The translations under genes were made by a program, and so were the position numbers. The notes under the pieces are model-generated. The model was not told where the DNA came from and did no database searches. It saw nothing but the letters and a program-made list of their open reading frames with translations. Shown piece after piece: positions 47,101 to 60,890 of a stretch of 64,000 nt of DNA. Within the stretch, counting starts at the first letter, position 1, and the number at the start of each line of letters is the position of its first letter. Source of the DNA: Dipylidium caninum (Eukaryota > Platyhelminthes > Cestoda > Cyclophyllidea > Dipylidiidae); assembly GCA_017562135.1 (NCBI GenBank), contig QEYB01000275.1:196001-260000 (forward strand), written 5' to 3'.

Positions 47101-50100
47101 CCGACTGTTGACTTCAAACTTGGAGTATCAGTCGAAATCGAAAGGGAACAGCAGCAACGGCAGACGAGTACGTGCCATGTGCTTACTCAAATTGGAAGGA
47201 GGCAACAGAAGCTCCCTAGTCTACCAAACCCTTCCTCCTCCACGACAACATGTGATATCGTGTTAATTAACCCTCTCATTTCCGTGGCGAGGGTATTAAA
47301 ACGAAATTTCCGTTCCGTTACTCGCCGGTTCTTTGATCGGCGGATGCCAAGAATCTCGACTTAGTGACGTAGTCCCACCGTCGTAGCAGCTGAAAAGAAA
47401 CTTGAGTTGATGAGATAGTGAATCCGTGATAACAACCGCGAAGGAGAGGAGTGAGGCCACAAAAACATGCGATGATGCTGACGATCAACTGACCAATAGA
47501 CGAGAGGGAGAAAGGAAGTCGAAAGCTGATTGGCTCGACGCCTCAATCTAACATGCTCAAACTGGTCAGTACACGGAGTAATTAAAAAAGAAGATGGAAT
47601 AAAGTGAACTTATGAATAATGGGTGCGAATTGTTGTACTTGCTGCTATAATCACCCACATAGCCCTTCCTCTACGGTGAAATCGCCAGACATGCGCCAAT
47701 CAGCGTTCCCTCAATTAGGTCGATCCAATCACCAGAGTTTCCTCCATTCAAACTGTAACCAGGCCGTCAAATGTCGCGCATTTGACTCGTAAATATTCAC
47801 ACTCACTGAGACACGTTGTGTGGCCTTGGGAATTCAATTAATTGGTTGGTTGTCGTCGAGTACACATAGATGGTCAAGTAGGGGAGGTTGTACCGCCGTT
47901 CCTCGCCAGCCTGCAATAAGGAGAAGAGAGAGAGGGCTCAGAATATCGAAATTTAAAAGTACCGAGGCCTAGGTGACCTCCTTCTCTACGGGGCAGGTAA
48001 ACGTGACCACAATGCGGGTGGCGATGGACAGCGCCAGTTCGCATTTGTGCCTCTTACCTGCCAGAACGCATCTTGCAGGCAACTGCCAAACCCATTAATC
48101 AGACCGACTATAGCCAGAGACGCTCATTTGTGCAGTGGTGAGGTCAACCAATTCCCACTGAATGGTTCTCCCCCTTTGGCCAAGAATCAAGCCTTCTGTA
48201 CGTGTATTCCCCAGCAGCACGATGGGACTGTCTCCCGCCTTCTTTCATCCCACCGGGTCCAAAGTAGTGCATTGGGGCTGACGTTTGAGCCGCCATATGA
48301 TCACATCTTTTCTCCTCCATGGACTGAAGCGCCGCTTTTGTGTAAACACGCAAACAGAGGCTCTCAAACCATTGTAAATGGAGAGGGAGAGGAGAAGGAG
48401 GAGGAGAGAGGCGGAGAAGGAGGAACTTATCGCCCCCGTGGAACCGGAAAACAGGCACCCTTCTCGGGCGTCCCCCCGCTTGTAGAGCTTCTTCAGAGGG
48501 GAGAGCAAAGAGTCCAACGGGCGAGGAGGAAAAGTGTTTCAGACTGTATGAATCGGTAATACACACTGGAGGCAATAGCATTGGGACCTATCCTCCCCAT
48601 TTCACAGAGGAGTTTTTCGCCCGCCCGAGAGATTTGTAGACGTCAGAAGATCTTGTTCAAGGTCACTAGACTGATAGAGAAGTTATGCATCTATGCGAAT
48701 GGAATCTCGCCAGGTTTGAGTTACTAGGAGGTGAGTCCATCCTTTGGGAACCAGGCGTTGGGCTTGTTCTCCACTCCCTCGTCTCCTTTTACACTCACTC
48801 TCACACAACTCTACCCATGCGTCTCGTGCTCACCTCTCGTCGTCGCAATCTGGATCTCCAAAGTCGTTTCCTCCCTGCCACTCTAAGACGCGCCTCATCG
48901 TTTGCACGTTCTATGCATCCTTTGAGTCTCGTCAATGGGATTATCTCCTTGCCTTTCTCTCCACTCGCCCCCCTTCCCTCCTCTTCCCACTCTTCTCCTT
49001 CCTTCCCCTCTGATCTCCTCAAATTGAGGTGTAGCGCATCAATTTACCTAAGGAGAAGGAGGAATTGCTATGTCCGACACTTCTAACAGTTTTGCCTCGG
49101 TGCCATGAACCACCTGCACTTGGAACAACCATGCTTTTGAGGAAGGGGAATTCCGAATTGGGAGACAGACCGGCCAGCACCCTGGTGGTCACAACTTGCG
49201 GCACCTCGGAAAGCGGCAACCCGAAACTCGGGTTGCCAGACCGCTGACATTTTATACCAGGGGGATTGAAGCGGCCTTGAACTGCTTTTAGGTTAACTTG
49301 AGATCTTATTTGTGTCGGTCTTACATAAAGTTTTTGTTTCACGGGAAATTCTTATCCTCCGCGGGGTGGGAGGGGGGAGGGGGGACTAAAGCAATCCTTT
49401 TTACCCCTTCAGAATCCCATACCTCAATCGACATGTCTCGTGGCACTTCAACACGTCTGCCTCCCCCACCCCGACCCCGTCATTACCACTTCCTTCAAAT
49501 TTTGGGTAAGGTAGGCGGATGGTGGAGGAAGAATAGGGGAAGGGACACGATGCCGAGACTGAATGGATGGGTGAAATGGCACTACCTCACTCAGACCCAC
49601 TCCACACCAATCATTGAATTCATGAGAGAGAGAGAGAGGAGACAGGCGAGACTGTTGGACCGGTGGACAATAAGGTGACTCGAGCAGGACCTACCATGGG
49701 GTAGCTGTGATCCTTCAGTCGAGATCCAAATATGCCCGCATTTTCAAACAAAACCAGTTTCGTCTTTGTGACGTTAGTCTCATCGATGGCGGTGAAAGCC
49801 AATTTGGTGCTTTGTGGACTCCACCAGATTGTATGGGGCGAGCTCAGTACTTCCTCTACAATAACAGGCAAAAAGAGGGAATTGAACCAGTAAGGGCAGA
49901 GACGCAGTGCTTTGCGGTTTTTAAGAGAACGCCAACGAAAGCGAATACCAGAAAGACAGGCAGACACTTGCGTTTCTAGTGGCCAGGCCGGTGTCAGAGA
50001 GGCTAATAACATGGTACATCACACACGAGATGCAGTCTACCACTGGGAAGTGAAAAGACATTGAACTTCTACGCTCTCACGAAGTCCAAGCATAGTTGCA

Positions 50101-53100
50101 GGGTCTTAAAGTCCGTACTAAACTTATTGCCCTACACACCCCTGGAGAAGAATATGCTCGTGAGGGCAAGGGGATGCCTCATTCCCATTCCTAAAAGGCT
50201 ACCATTTTTGTAGCGGACATTTCATAGTCCATTGGTCACTTTAGCTGACAAAGTAGAGACTGATTGTGTGCAAGAACTAGCGCGTAATGGGAAAATGGAA
50301 TGTGCGCAACGTTGGAAGACTCAACTTCGTCAGAGCGCCTATGAGGATACGGATGTATAGTGTAACAAATCGCTTTCGCAGCAAGTTTGGTGACTTTGGG
50401 GACTGAAAGGGACACTGATTTTGCTTCTTCTGCTGGTCAACCCCCTTCGCTAAATGTTCACTGTTTTGATTGGCTAATTGACTTTACTCAGAATTGGAAA
50501 ATTACAATTTCCATTGGACGAAAAAGTTGGCCAATAACGTAGCGCCCTGAGGCTACGCTTCTTAATGGTTACGAGGAATAGGTCGAGTGTACTTGAGGTT
50601 CCCTTTGCTTTTCACAACTGTCTATAAAACAACTCCAGTGTGTGTCCAGTGGAGGAATTTGGTCTGTCTGACAGACGATCATCAAAAATTTTAAAAAGGA
50701 TAAGGAAATGCGGTTTTCCTACACCTTTACCAGTTGATACACCTTTTGGAAAGTCGAAAGGAGGCCAAATTTTTTGTCATTTTCAAGCCTATTTTTTCCA
50801 AATTATGTTATTAAACTAAAAGTCTTCGCTGGCATATGTTTCAGTAATGTTCACGTGTGGTAAAAATTGTGGAGCCGACATTTTGAACGAGGCCACCTAG
50901 TAGTGAAAGAACAAGAATTTTTTACTTTGAATTTTTAGATTTTCGTCAACAAACCTCTTCCAGCCTGATATAAAGCAAATCCTTTGTTCTCCTCCACATT
51001 CCTCATCAACAACATCAAATATGTCCAACTCTCGCGGCCACGCCAGAAGCTTCTTTAAGTCGAGCAAGCCGGCGATGCACACTTCAAGTTTTAGGCTGAT
51101 ACTCGGCTTGTTTTCTTCTCAAACCCCAGATCTCAAGCGCACACGTTGGAGGCTATGAGACGTGGGGACGGAGGTAGCCAACTAGCTCAGTTAAGTACAT
51201 GACGCTACGATGCTTCCGATGTAAATAATATGCCCAACATGGGATACACATGAAGCGGCATTTCCCTTTACCACTCATTGCGATTGGCTTTGATGCCGAA
51301 GCTGCGGATCAAATTGTCCCATAAATTCGTGTTTGTACGCGAGAGTCGTGACAATAACAGCCATTCCTCGTTGCGGACTGCCTGCCTCAGCCAGCGGGTT
51401 GGCATTGAATGGCATAGCATGTCATGGCGCGGCGAGGGAGGAGAGCTGGCAGCAGGGAGTAAATTGGGCTAACTGAAGTCCAATATACTTTGATGTGTCG
51501 AAGCCCCGTCTTGGAGAAGGAGGTGTTGAAGAGAGACTACACATTATCACAGACTTAGTCAAGGCATTTCAATGGCCAACTTCTCGTCCCCGGTCAGAGG
51601 ACAGGGGGCGGTGTGACGATTAATGTCACTGAAGAAGCATCCGTCCCCTTTGCTCTCCTCTAACACAGATGGGGCACAGCCTATTTTCACTTGGAGGCCT
51701 GACAAATCGCCTCTTAAATCCTTCCACACCCGGCGCGATGCGGAGGGTGAGATGGGCATCGGCGGGAGGAGACTCACAAAGTCTTACCTTCATAGAGGAA
51801 CCCTGCGACCCCGTAGAGGACGTCCTCCCGGTAGATGCTGGCAGTAATGTGGATGGGCATATTGTTCAACGACTTGTGAAAGGGATTTCGCTGATAGTAG
51901 ATGTGGCTGTTGTAGACGAAGGTCTAAAATGGAATAATGTGGCGGACGTAAAGGTGGACATCAAAATGTCACCTTTAAGGGGAGAACACATCCGATGAGT
52001 TAGTCCGACAGGAAATTGAGACGGAAAGTTTAGACGAGATAAAAGCCTTCCTTCTCCTGCATTCCTTCAACCAACTTCTGAAACTGCGGTAGTTCTGAGG
52101 CACAGTAGCCGTCCACTGCCGGTCTCCCCTCCTGCCTTCTTTTCTCCCGACCCGTCCGCCTCCCTTGCAGTGCAAGAGGGAGGAAGACGCCTACCATGTA
52201 AGCTGACGACCAGCATTTTCCCATTCTTCCCAAGTGTAGCCCTGCCGCCTATCGACCCCGACGTCTATCCACCTCGCAGTCTTTGGGTCCGGTTGCGGAT
52301 GTGTGGAAAGGCCTGGGAAATTAAGAGGCCCCAACACTGGAAGAGAATCTGGGATGAGCAATGGGAGCGCGTACTTGGGTTTAGATTGTCGGAGCATAGA
52401 CGACAGGAGGGCTTACGCAACTTCCGTCGCAACTGAGGCCCCCGGCGGCGTAGTCTAACCCTCCCCTCACTGATGCCCCCTCAACCCATCTCCGGGTGAC
52501 AGAAAAAGGGATTTTAGTGGCTCGAGGGTAGATGATGGCCCAGTTTCGACGCATTGCGGTATCTGAATTCGGGGAGGCACGGAGGCATGATTATTTGGAG
52601 CCCGACATCATAAACACTGGGTCAAAGTAGAGAAGGAAGATGGTTGCAGTGACGCCGGCGAAAACTTACAAGAGATTCAGAATCCGGCGAAAATTGAGCA
52701 TAATTCAGGAGGGGTTGTTCGAAGCCCTCCGCGAAGGGACCGACGTCCATCCGGGCGAGAATTTGCGGGTTCACGTCTCTACAAAGAAGCGGTCGTCGAG
52801 ATTAGGCCTCAGATGAGTTACTTGTCTAATTTAAAGATCAATATCAGTGAGTCAAAAATCCCCGATCCTTTCGCGAAAATATCAGTCCGTACGAGACCAG
52901 GAGTTGTTGCCCTACTATTCTATACTACAGAACCACGCAAAAACGGGGAACACGTGTGCACAAGTGGCGTTCGCTCCAGGCTACGCACATGCCGCAAAAC
53001 CATCCAGATGCTTCCCCACCCCCTCGTCCTTTCCGCCCTTAGGAGAAAACGGTAGTGACGCGGAGCTACTTGGTGTCTCTGACCCGTTGAAGACAGTCAG

Positions 53101-56100
53101 GAGCCAGCAAGACACGTCCCCGCTGACCCATGGGGAGAGGGTGGACAAGTAAATTAGGCACTTCATTCCTCCCGAGATCATCTCATTACAAAGTGTTTCA
53201 AACACCCTCGTCGACCACAGACCAGAACTAAGAGGCGCAAAGTGTTAAGGTAAAGAGGAAGTTGTGCGAGTTTGCCTCGAGCAACAGATCAGGGTGCTCT
53301 CTCCGAGCCAGTCGCTTCTCCCGTCGACTAGTCAGTTCACCTATCGCCTCAGCTGCTCTCTCGCTTTCTCTCTTTCTCCCAACAGCACTCAGGGGGATTG
53401 GTCCTGGTTAACCTCAAGGCATTAGGGGCAAGATGGAGGAAGAAGGAGAAGGAGGAGTAAAGACAAATGAAACTATGCATTTTGAGACTTATACGGCAAA
53501 GGCTCGAAATAAGGAGCAGGTTGAGTAGAAACTAAATAGAGCTGTAAAGTGCTGCCTAAAATAAAGAAGGAAAATAATCCATTTGCTAGAATTATAATTA
53601 GCAAAATAGTGACATAAGTCCTCCACAGAAGGAAGGAGGTAAGGAAAAAAGGAGGCTTTTATGATCACAGTCACCGCCTCCGCCGCTTCCTCCTCCTCTT
53701 GTACAATTCTTCCTTCCTTCCGTCCACTTTAGATGGATGTGTTTACGAGTGGCGAAGAGGAAACGAGGGGGAGAAAGTGGGTGGCCAGGAAAGGAAGCCC
53801 GGTTAAGGGGCGGAATGCCAAGGAGAGAGGGAATAGTGTGCGAAATTTTCATTCCAAATGAAGGATGCTTCCTAGAGTCGGACATCCATGTTGCCATGGG
53901 AGTGGCATGCGCGGTAAAAAGGTCGATCTACGTGGGAGTAGCGTTCCGGGGTGACGTTTTCAAGAAAAAATGGCCAAACTTTTGGCGACGAAGTGTGGCC
54001 ATTGCGGTGCTGGTTGGTCTGTTCCCAAATTTCAAAGCCCCTTTTGTCAAAAGCGTGATTATCCCTAGTCCAGGTGGTTTATGACACAAAGGCAAAATTG
54101 CTAGAAACTTCGAGCCTATCAATTTCTCCTTCTTCTTAGCTACATTGACGCGCAACAGCTAAAAGTGGGGAGGTAAGAGGGGAAGGAAAGGGAAGAGTGG
54201 GACGAGGGGGGGAAGGGAGGCGAGCGGAGACAAAGGCCAAGAGACAGTCCAATTGACAAGAATCAACGTCAAACAGCAAGGCACATCGGAGAAGAGAAGG
54301 AGACGACGTTGGAGGTGAACACGAAGCGAGTGAATCGAGTTGCATGAAGATTAGTGCGAAGAGAGATTGGAAAAAAGGATTATCAGGACGCATAGAACCA
54401 GCAGGGTAGACTGGCCTCTGACTCCACGCCCTTCCGCCTCGCCTTATACGGAGAGTAGCGACATTAAGTTCTTTAAAATTCACTAAAACAACAGTGTCGT
54501 CTCAAAATTCCTCGTTTCCAGATTCGCCATAATGCGGTGACAATCTGCGTAGGTAATGATACAAAAGTCATCGCATTTTGGCGTCACAGTGGCGGTTGGC
54601 CTGGTGAAAGAGAATGAAAGGGGGCAGCGTCTTTTCCTCTTCCGCCGCCATTCCCCTCTACATTAACCCGTTTCCTTAAATTCCTCAAAGCAGATTGCCG
54701 TGCTCATCGCTTTTTGCTTTATGCATCTCATTAAAATTCCCTATATTTCGCCATTCTACTTCATAAATTTAAAATATCCACCCTCTTCTTCATGAACGTA
54801 CTTGATTGTAGTCTCCTAATCGTATTTGAAACCAAAAGAATAAAGGACATAAAGAGGGGCGGTCCTCGAATTGACTTTAACTCAAAACCATTTAGGTTAA
54901 GCGAAGTTAATACTTAGTCTACTGAAGCACACAAAATCCTTCATCTCTATTACTTTTGACATTTCGCATGCCTAATTACAAAGCCCTACGTCTGTTCGAC
55001 GACAAGTGTCAAAGTCTCGAGCAACAAAGCGCGTTTGGACAAGCAAATGGAAGTGAGGGGGAAGAGGGAGATTTTTCCCTCTCCCGTCGTAATGGGCCAA
55101 TGGAGTAAGAGCACGGAACTGGACCGGCCTCAGAGCACTTCGGGTGCGCTTTTAACCGACGAAGAGCCTCAAATGTCTGCTGTCGGTATGTTATGTGTCT
55201 TTGTGTAAACACAGTCGGGTTATTACGGTCCTACCAAATTCTACTACATTAAGGATTCATATAGGCAGACTAAGTGGTAGGACGAGGAGACCGACAAATT
55301 ACATAAATAACTCACCGAGAGAGTAGGATGGCTTGATACTGGGCTTGAGAGCTCCTCCGGTATATCTAATAAGGAAATACAAAACAATTTTGGATATAAG
55401 AGGGAGAACAATCACAGGGAGGGCAGGAAGGGAGTAAGGCGCAAGGGAAGAAAGGAGGAAATACAGGATAAAGTAATTACACATGGCAGTTTATAGTCAA
55501 ATTTACCGGTACGGTGAAATAGCGAAGCAGCAAGGTTGTCAAATCCGCGGACACGCTCACAACACTGGTAAAGTTTTGTTTCTACGCGGTTAAGAAGAGA
55601 AAAAGAGGCGTGCGAATGGGGTAAATGAAAGTGAGAGTACCTCGCGTAGTTGTGAGCTGGTTAGTAATAACTTAGGTTCACGAGTCAGCAGGTCAATCGC
55701 TATTAGAGATCCATTTGAAGATAGGTAAACAAATTTATCTGTAAGAGAGAGAACAAAAGCGTGAGTACTGAGAAGAAGACTTCAACTACCTTTTGTAAAT
55801 TGAGCATTGAGGCGGTATATAAGACCGTGAAGAATTCCAATATCATTCAATGTTAGAGGTTTTCCATAATAGGGTTCAATTTTGTCTAAAAATGCGGTAC
55901 AGCAAAAATTATTCCTCACGAAAATGAAAAGAAGGTTGAGAAGGACAATTGACTTACAGTCGTATGTCAGAAAGCCAGCTAATACAATAAGGGAGGATAT
56001 TACGGTGATTACGAGCAGGGCCAGGAGTAATCCCTTCCAATTGCGCTTCGCCACTTGGGAAGACTTCATCTGAATGGGGAACGATGATGCTGAATATTGG

Positions 56101-56385
56101 AACGGCACAAGAATACTCTAGCAGTCCAGGCACATTTGCAAGAAGTGAGTCCATTATTTTTATCTATGTGCTCGTTAGTTAGAAGTTAATGAATAGAAAT
56201 GAGAAACGTACATCAGTTTCGTAACATCTAAAGGTCGTGTTAAATAAGCGTGTGAAACACGATTCTTCGTCAACCATCTTTTCATTTGCAATTGAACAGG
56301 CTTCCATATCTTCAGTGTTTTTGTTGATAGCATTATTAGTTGATGGCAGTGGAGTTCTTAAGTCAAATCCTCTAACTCCGTACAT
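41191..56385 (-). CDS. Type II membrane dipeptidyl peptidase, S9B family (DPP6/DPP10-like N-terminus, intact catalytic triad)
   Basis: Minus-strand exons are 56385-56212, 56117-55958, 55885-55790, 55738-55641, 55581-55507, 55365-55316, 52778-52670, 51923-51788, 49855-49695, 47910-47807, 46453-46330, 46165-46127, 44959-44846, 44436-44292, 44216-43851, 43592-43398, 42569-42512, 42237-42135, 41940-41882, 41785-41713, 41623-41550 and 41325-41191. The total is 2648 nt, one short of 883 codons. A cytosolic N-terminus is followed by KRNWKGLLLALLVITVI with the signal anchor at about residues 87-109. The beta-propeller includes the YEEEV loop whose two Glu bind the substrate amino terminus. The alpha/beta hydrolase has YGGP, DGRGTG, GWSYGG (Ser about 736), HGMADDNVH (Asp about 814) and PDDNHF (His about 845). 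Exon 44436-44292 carries a one-base frame break. The family removes X-Pro/X-Ala dipeptides. Confidence 0.93.
46127..46165 (-). other. 39-nt microexon of the dipeptidyl peptidase gene
   Basis: Thirteen codons (IYQERPRFGWINP) are needed to join the exon ending at 46330 to the one starting at 44959 in phase. A pyrimidine-rich acceptor precedes the exon and GTGAGT follows it. Ab initio gene finders often miss exons of this size. Confidence 0.7.
48930..49235 (+). repeat. Intronic repeat, copy 1 (inverted partner at 53.93-54.25 kb)
   Basis: This lies in the peptidase intron 47911-49694. It matches the reverse complement of about 53930-54250 in many short blocks, including TTTTGCCT, AACCACCTG, ACAGACC and CCAGCACC in the same order. 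A pyrimidine-rich CCTTCCC stretch precedes both copies. By eye the identity is well above chance but clearly diverged. It is probably an old dispersed element. Confidence 0.65.
53930..54250 (-). repeat. Intronic repeat, copy 2
   Basis: This lies in peptidase intron 52779-55315, in opposite orientation to copy 1. On the minus strand the blocks run in the same order as in copy 1. Neither copy shows a conserved protein frame I can name. Confidence 0.65.
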
Positions 56386-58480
56386 GTCACAGGAATAACA
56401 CGCCCTAGCATTTGAACTGCCACGCAGGCGAAGTCCGTCAAGGTTATATTCTCATTGGCTAGTTAATCTTATACCAATTATTTAAAATAAATTTACGGGT
56501 TTTTGCTTTAAATAATCTCGCTTTAGACTTAGCTTCCTTTCTTAGTCAAACTAGTTGCAATTTCAGGCAAAAACGCGTACGCCTATTCCTGATACGCATC
56601 TCTTAACGTAATGTTAATTCGACTCGCCAGTAGGTAGCCTCGAAAACTCCAAACACCCGCACGTTCCGCAACGGCAACAGCCTTTCACTCCTAACTCTTG
56701 GGACACATGAAACCAAACCCTAATGGTAGCTCGTACACGGTCCGAGCCACCACATGCTTCATGCTGATTTTTTTTCTCAGGTAGTACGAAATCGATTGTA
56801 GTATGAGATCAGATAAAGAATAAAGGTGTTTCTCACACTTAATATTGAAATCATTAAAATTTTTCTCTGCCGTTACACTGGCCATTAATACTACCTCAAA
56901 TTGTATTGATGACGATTTATATATAAAACGATGTTCGTTTGAATTTATACTATTAGGTAAAAGACGGCGTGAATTAAACTCCCATTGAAAAATGGGATAT
57001 TCGAGGCAAGTGAATGCTTACGTTTTAAAATGCGTTCGATTCCCATAAGTTAAGGCATTGCTTTGGATAAAAGAATCCGACTTTCTTTCAGACCTAAGGG
57101 TAACTAACGGATCCTATCGATTCCCGTATTCTTAAGAGGCATATATTATGCTTTACTGAAAACTAGTTAGTAGAAAAGTTTTATTCCTTTTCAATCAAGC
57201 GGTCAAGCTACCGTCGATGGTCGTCAGTTCTTCCGGGCATCACGCAAATAACCTCGATAAATGTGGATGCACACACCAAAATTTACCTGCTAAATGACTA
57301 TAGTTATTTGCCGAAGTAAATTCACACCTAAAATGGTGAACAATTTGACAGCAACGATAATCACGCGCGTCACGCATTGTCGCATTATCACAACCATAGC
57401 GCTTTGGTGAACCCTTGCGATCCAACCATCGCACAAACCAACGGGCACACAATCACTCACTGAACATCATAGCTTGGAGAGTGCTGGGTCCTAAGTACAC
57501 GTTCTCTTCCTAACTTACGTCTCTGCTACCACGAACAAGTAATGGGGAGGTGAGAGAGCGGATTGTTTTATGGAGAAGAGAATGAATATAAACACGCGAG
57601 TCACCATAAATCATGTTATGGCCATGAAAATTAAGTGTCCTCAAGACGTGTGACACTAGGGAAGAAAAACTATACACTGAGAGCAAAAGAGGAGATAAAA
57701 CGAGGGAGGCAAAAGGCATTTAGCGCGTTTACTGATGTAGATAGAAGGGAATTGAGTAGCGCGCGCGTGAGAGGTAGATTGGGGAGAGTTCGTAAAGCGC
57801 CCTTACATATGTCTGCCCCCTGAAGGGCGTTTGTTAACTTTCCCTCAGGTGGGGAAGGAAACACGTGACAATTCTTGCCTTCCCGCTTTTCTTCTCCGCC
57901 ACCCTCGCAAGTCTTGCTACGAAATGCTAGTCCCCAGAATCAGGAGGAGAGGGTCGCAGACGCCGCTTACTTGAAAGCCTCGGATAAGTGGATAACGGGT
58001 AAAAGTAGATAAATTAAATCTTCGGGCGATGGGAAATCAGGTGCAGGTCATTTCACACATCACAATCGAGTGCTGGACACGATTCGGCAGATATCCCATC
58101 TGTTTCAGACTGACAGAGACTTCCGTATTAGTAAATCGTATTTCAAAATTTCGTTCATTGCTCAGCATTCCACGGAGGAATCATTGAGCGACTCAATAAG
58201 GAAGATAGGAGGGTGATGCTCGAACGGACTTGTGGCTAAATGAAGTGCGAATGAATGAGTATGTGGTGGGGACGGTTTGGAATACATTGACGATTGGGCT
58301 GATGGATGCAGTGCTAGATGGATTGTGAGTTTTGCCAAGTTAGTAAAGAGGCCTACACGCGTAGAAAAACCGAAAGTCTCGCCTCCTCGTTCTCCTTCTT
58401 CCCTTTCGACTCTGCCTCCCCTCTTACCAAACCCTTTTAACGACATCTCGAACAATGCTGTATCCGCCTGACAAGCGCGC
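56386..58480. other. Upstream flank of the peptidase gene
   Basis: No gene is supported. The first 800 bases are AT-rich and probably hold the peptidase promoter; no clear TATA box was identified. A 70-codon minus-strand frame at 57240-57452 is rich in Cys and Trp but matches nothing I know. Confidence 0.4.
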
Positions 58481-58492
58481 AAGTCAGTGAAG

Positions 58493-58774
58493 TTAACCTA
58501 TTCCCAGCAACCGTTCTGGGAAGTCGGTCTTCCTCTCCTCCAGAGGACCGATGAGTTGGTGGGTGGGGACAGATAGAGGTAGGAAGGAAGTAGGAGAACT
58601 CGCTTGCCACCATTCTCGGCCCGAGGGACCAGGTCCCGACGTCTGACAGGAGATGACCAACCGATCATTATTGGCCGCTGGCCAGTAGACGCACTTAAAC
58701 AGCTGTACCCTTGACTTAACGGTGACTTGGGAAGAAATCGGTTTAAATGGGATGCCCAGTGGAGCCGCGTCCAC
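58493..58774 (-). CDS. Possible coding exon, unidentified
   Basis: A 93-codon minus-strand frame contains a stretch with alternating hydrophobic residues (SSQVTVKSRVQLFKCVYW) that could form beta strands, followed by a Pro/Ser/Gly-rich part. The frame remains open upstream to about 58870. Another frame on the same strand is open over the same bases, so the support is weak and no family is recognised. Confidence 0.22.
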   Translation of the reverse strand: MDAAPLGIPFKPISSQVTVKSRVQLFKCVYWPAANNDRLVISCQTSGPGPSGREWWQASSPTSFLPLSVPTHQLIGPLEERKTDFPERLLGIG

Positions 58775-60890
58775 TTCGCCACGAAGACAGGCGGTGAGGT
58801 TTTGACGGTGACATACAGCAGAATGAAGTAGGGGAAACAGAAGTTGGCTGTCCTCTTCCCTTCACCCCGCAATTCGAGAGAAGGGAGCGGCGGAGTCTTA
58901 ACCCCTCCTCACCTCGGCGCAAAAACCCCCGGTATTTGACTTTTACTATGGGAACTCAATGCACTGCCTGCCGGTAGTTGTTTAAGTGCACGAAGCGCCC
59001 CATTTTGACAAGCCGGGAGGCGGAAGGGGAGACGTAAGAAAAAGCCAACGAGGCCGCTGGCTGCAGGCGCCCCGGAACCCTGCCTCTGTAGAACTACTTA
59101 GCGAGGTAAGCAGTAGTGAAACAAAGCTAAGGCGGAAGCACATCTCCTCTTCTTTCACCTCCACTTCTCCCGCCTCTTCCCCTCCCCCCCCCGAAATCCC
59201 CACCCCCTCCTATCCCATGCCCTTGGCTGGCAGATGGATTAAGATGCGCAGTTTGAGAGTATCCGGGTCGCGGAAGGGCGACCGCTGTCATCGGCATCCG
59301 GCTCCTGAGACTTCCTGAATGCGATTGTTATTAAATCGTCGGAGTGGGAAGAGAATTTAAGATACTTTCACGAAACCACGCGGATCTGAGGACACAGTGC
59401 ATATGACACCGTTTTGTTGCTTAAACAATTCCCGAATAGAAAGGCGTGGAACAGCGAATCCTCACGTCGTAGGCTTTAATTCCCTTTCATTGCGAGAATG
59501 CAGAGGAACGCGGGGACGAGACGAGTGTGATTCAATGGAGAAAAGGGGTTCGAGGGCAGGGCAGACGTAATTCTGAGGCATACTTGGAGTCGGAAGGCCG
59601 CCGGACGGGCGAAGGGAGCGGAGGTGGAAACAGAGGGAAGGCGGAAGCGTGCAAAGGCATAGTCGACGCCTTTCCCCGCTTCATTAATGGGCATTCTCCT
59701 CCGGCCGATTGGGAATATGACTAATCTTGGAGATACGGCACGCATTCAGCCAGGAAACCCGCTCTTGCGGTGTGCCTCGGGTTCGTTGGATCACACGACT
59801 AATTCGACTGCTCCTACTTCCCACTACTGCACTACGAGTCACGCAGTTGTGACGTCTAAGGAGAACTAACACTTTTCAAGATGATTTGGCAGTAGCACTG
59901 AAGGCGTGTTGTGGTTTCGGCACATGTCCGAGGTTTCAGAAGGCCATCACCAGATCCGCCACGTCCTTACCCGAGACCCCCACATTCGCGTGTGTGCGGA
60001 GTCCGTGTCAAGGGAGATGTGAAAGGAAATTCGTACGGGCTGACAACCTCCGTAAACTACGCAGCCTCGGAACGTATTTCACCCACACAATGAGACGTGG
60101 ACAGTGAAAGGAAGGGCGGAGGGAGGTCGGGGGAGGTGTGGAGTTGACGGATTTCAGTTTCGGCGATGGAAAGAGTGATGGGGAGAGTAGTTTCGTCTTA
60201 CCGACGTGGGCGGAGAGGATGAGGGGGGCGACGCCGCGCTCTACTAGTCCGACTAGCCTGCTAGGAGGCAACGGGATTGCTTGTGTGTCTGGTCTACATG
60301 TCTCGGGCGCCCAGTTTCCACTATTAACGTTTCAGACACGGTTGTTTCATCGTCACTATGACCTTCATACCTGCGTCTGGTTCAGAAAGGCCAGGACTGG
60401 GGGAGGGTACATTTCAATACGTGCCTTCCCCAACTCGCCTGCCCCTCATCCAGATCTTATGTCCACCTGATCGTTTACAGCACAACATATGTGGAAAACG
60501 GGCAAGTCAGCATTCTGTGATTGCGGTATTCATAGATGTCCGCAAATAGAATCATTTTGGCGTGTTAAAACAAAACGCATTTTCAGTTTGTAACCTCACA
60601 TACTTGCATTGGGCGAAGAGGGTGGAACGAGGGATGGTTAACGTAAATGACAGCACTTAGCTCCCACCTCCCCTCCGTTAATACGAAATTAACCTTCACG
60701 TGGATGGAAAATGTCTAAACAGTTTATAAAACCTAACAATTTCAATCTCGTGCGGTTGTTTTAAAAGTGCACAGACCCTTTTTAACATCGTCCCCAGGTG
60801 GACAAAGGCCTTAAGCTTTAAAAGTGCTTACCAAATAAAAGATATAAGCCAAAGGACAATAGTGAGACAGGGAGCGGGGCAGATACTCAC

